A stretch of DNA of 22,457 nt from positions 1 to 22,457 of the forward strand of contig JAKAMX010000007.1 of assembly GCA_021812665.1 (NCBI GenBank), written 5' to 3'. The notes under the pieces were generated by a model, which was not told where the DNA came from, did no database searches, and saw only the letters and a list, made by a program, of their open reading frames with translations. Made by a program: the position numbers and the translations under genes. Of this stretch, positions 22,024 through 22,457 are shown piece by piece (positions within the stretch are counted from its first letter, which is position 1; each line of letters starts with the position of its first letter). The stretch is from a bacterium (lineage in GTDB: Bacteria; Patescibacteriota; Minisyncoccia; Phycocordibacterales; UBA1550).

Positions 22024-22383
22024 ATGAACAAAGATACAAAGAAAACATTGGCGATCGGCGCAGGATTGGCAACCGTAGCAGCACTCGCGGCCGCAGGATA
22101 TTTCCTCTACGGCAGCAAGGACGGCGCAAAGAATCGCAAGAAGATTCGCAGCTGGATGCTCAAAGCAAAGGCTGAGGTTCTCGAAGGAGTAGAAAAAATG
22201 AAAGATGTTACTGAGGCAGAGTACAACATGATCTTGGATAAAGTAGCTACAAAGTACCAAGCAGTAAAAAACATCGATCCAGCAGAACTCGAGCTCATGG
22301 TCAAAGAGCTCCGTGGCCACTGGAAGAACATCAAGCGTTCAATCACCACAACGCCAAAGAAAAAGGCGGCGAAACGAGTATAA
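22024..22383 (+). CDS. Small membrane protein, YtxH-like layout
   Basis: 119 residues. Short basic start (MNKDTKK), a Gly/Ala-rich hydrophobic span (about 9-29, ending GYFLYGSKDGAKNRKKIRSW), then a long charged helix (AEVLEGVEKMKDVTEAEYNMILDKV) and a basic, Ala/Lys-rich tail (TTPKKKAAKRV). The YGSKDGAKNRKKI stretch after the span resembles the YtxH type of general-stress envelope proteins (matched by eye only). The tail resembles nucleic-acid- or membrane-surface-binding tails. It is second in the pair with the 93-residue protein and is followed by a 25-bp palindromic terminator. Confidence 0.75.
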   Translation: MNKDTKKTLAIGAGLATVAALAAAGYFLYGSKDGAKNRKKIRSWMLKAKAEVLEGVEKMKDVTEAEYNMILDKVATKYQAVKNIDPAELELMVKELRGHWKNIKRSITTTPKKKAAKRV

Positions 22384-22389
22384 TTAACT

Positions 22390-22439
22390 AATTAAAAAGG
22401 TCCGACCTTCGTAGCTACGAAGGTCGGACCTTTTTAATT
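22390..22439. terminator. Terminator, 25-bp perfect palindrome
   Basis: Positions 22390-22414 and 22415-22439 are perfect complements with no spacer (centre GTAG/CTAC). A GC-rich core is flanked by AATTAAAAA and TTTTTAATT, so it can act in both directions. It begins 6 bp after the stop at 22383. Confidence 0.92.
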
Positions 22440-22457
22440 GGGTTGCCCGCCGCTCTT

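Noticed and set aside
1..22457. CRISPR array, tRNA or rRNA genes, transposase genes
   Set aside because: No regularly spaced repeats, no cloverleaf with a CCA-like end, no rRNA motifs, and no DDE or tyrosine recombinase motif was found by reading both strands.

Overview
The window reads as a piece of a small-genome bacterial chromosome, most likely a Patescibacteria (Candidate Phyla Radiation, Parcubacteria-like) member. This placement is inference. It rests on an RNase HI with a C-terminal viroplasmin-like domain, short minimal housekeeping proteins, a Patescibacteria-like set of small membrane proteins, several promoters placed so close to the start codon that the mRNAs should be leaderless, and normal use of TGA as stop (so not the recoded Gracilibacteria/Absconditabacteria).

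Layout. Positions 1-700 (minus) hold the N-terminal part of EF-Tu. The rest of the str operon, rpsL-rpsG-fusA, is also on minus at 15214-11900. In most bacteria fusA and tuf are adjacent; here about 11.2 kb of accessory DNA lies between them. That island contains: (a) a plus-strand three-gene operon at 960-4233 (glycosyltransferase, APH-like kinase, glycosyltransferase) joined by ATGA overlaps; (b) a convergent minus-strand pair at 6344-4211 (unknown protein, NUDIX-glycosyltransferase fusion); (c) two paralogous two-gene modules at 8076-6461 and 11322-9895, each an exported glycine-rich fibre-like protein followed by a 174-residue membrane-anchored protein, with nearly identical promoter, leader and signal peptide but different C-terminal domains; (d) a GC-rich lipoprotein gene between the modules with its own strong promoter, structured leader, perfect Shine-Dalgarno and terminator; (e) a small unknown protein at 11792-11445. 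Together these suggest a cell-surface and glycan island.

Right of the str genes are a site-2 protease, an unusual 134-bp inverted-repeat element, rpmB, then a minus-strand operon recJ-rnhA-comEC-MBL (single-strand DNA processing and DNA uptake, with ComEC split in two genes). Divergent from it is a HIT-family hydrolase gene, followed by two small membrane proteins and a large palindromic terminator.

Recurring signals: near-perfect palindromic, bidirectional A-tract/stem/U-tract terminators after most transcription units; extended -10 promoters (TGnTAnnnT) with weak -35 boxes; few Shine-Dalgarno sequences. The lipoprotein gene is the clear exception to the last. No tRNA, rRNA, CRISPR array or transposase gene was seen.
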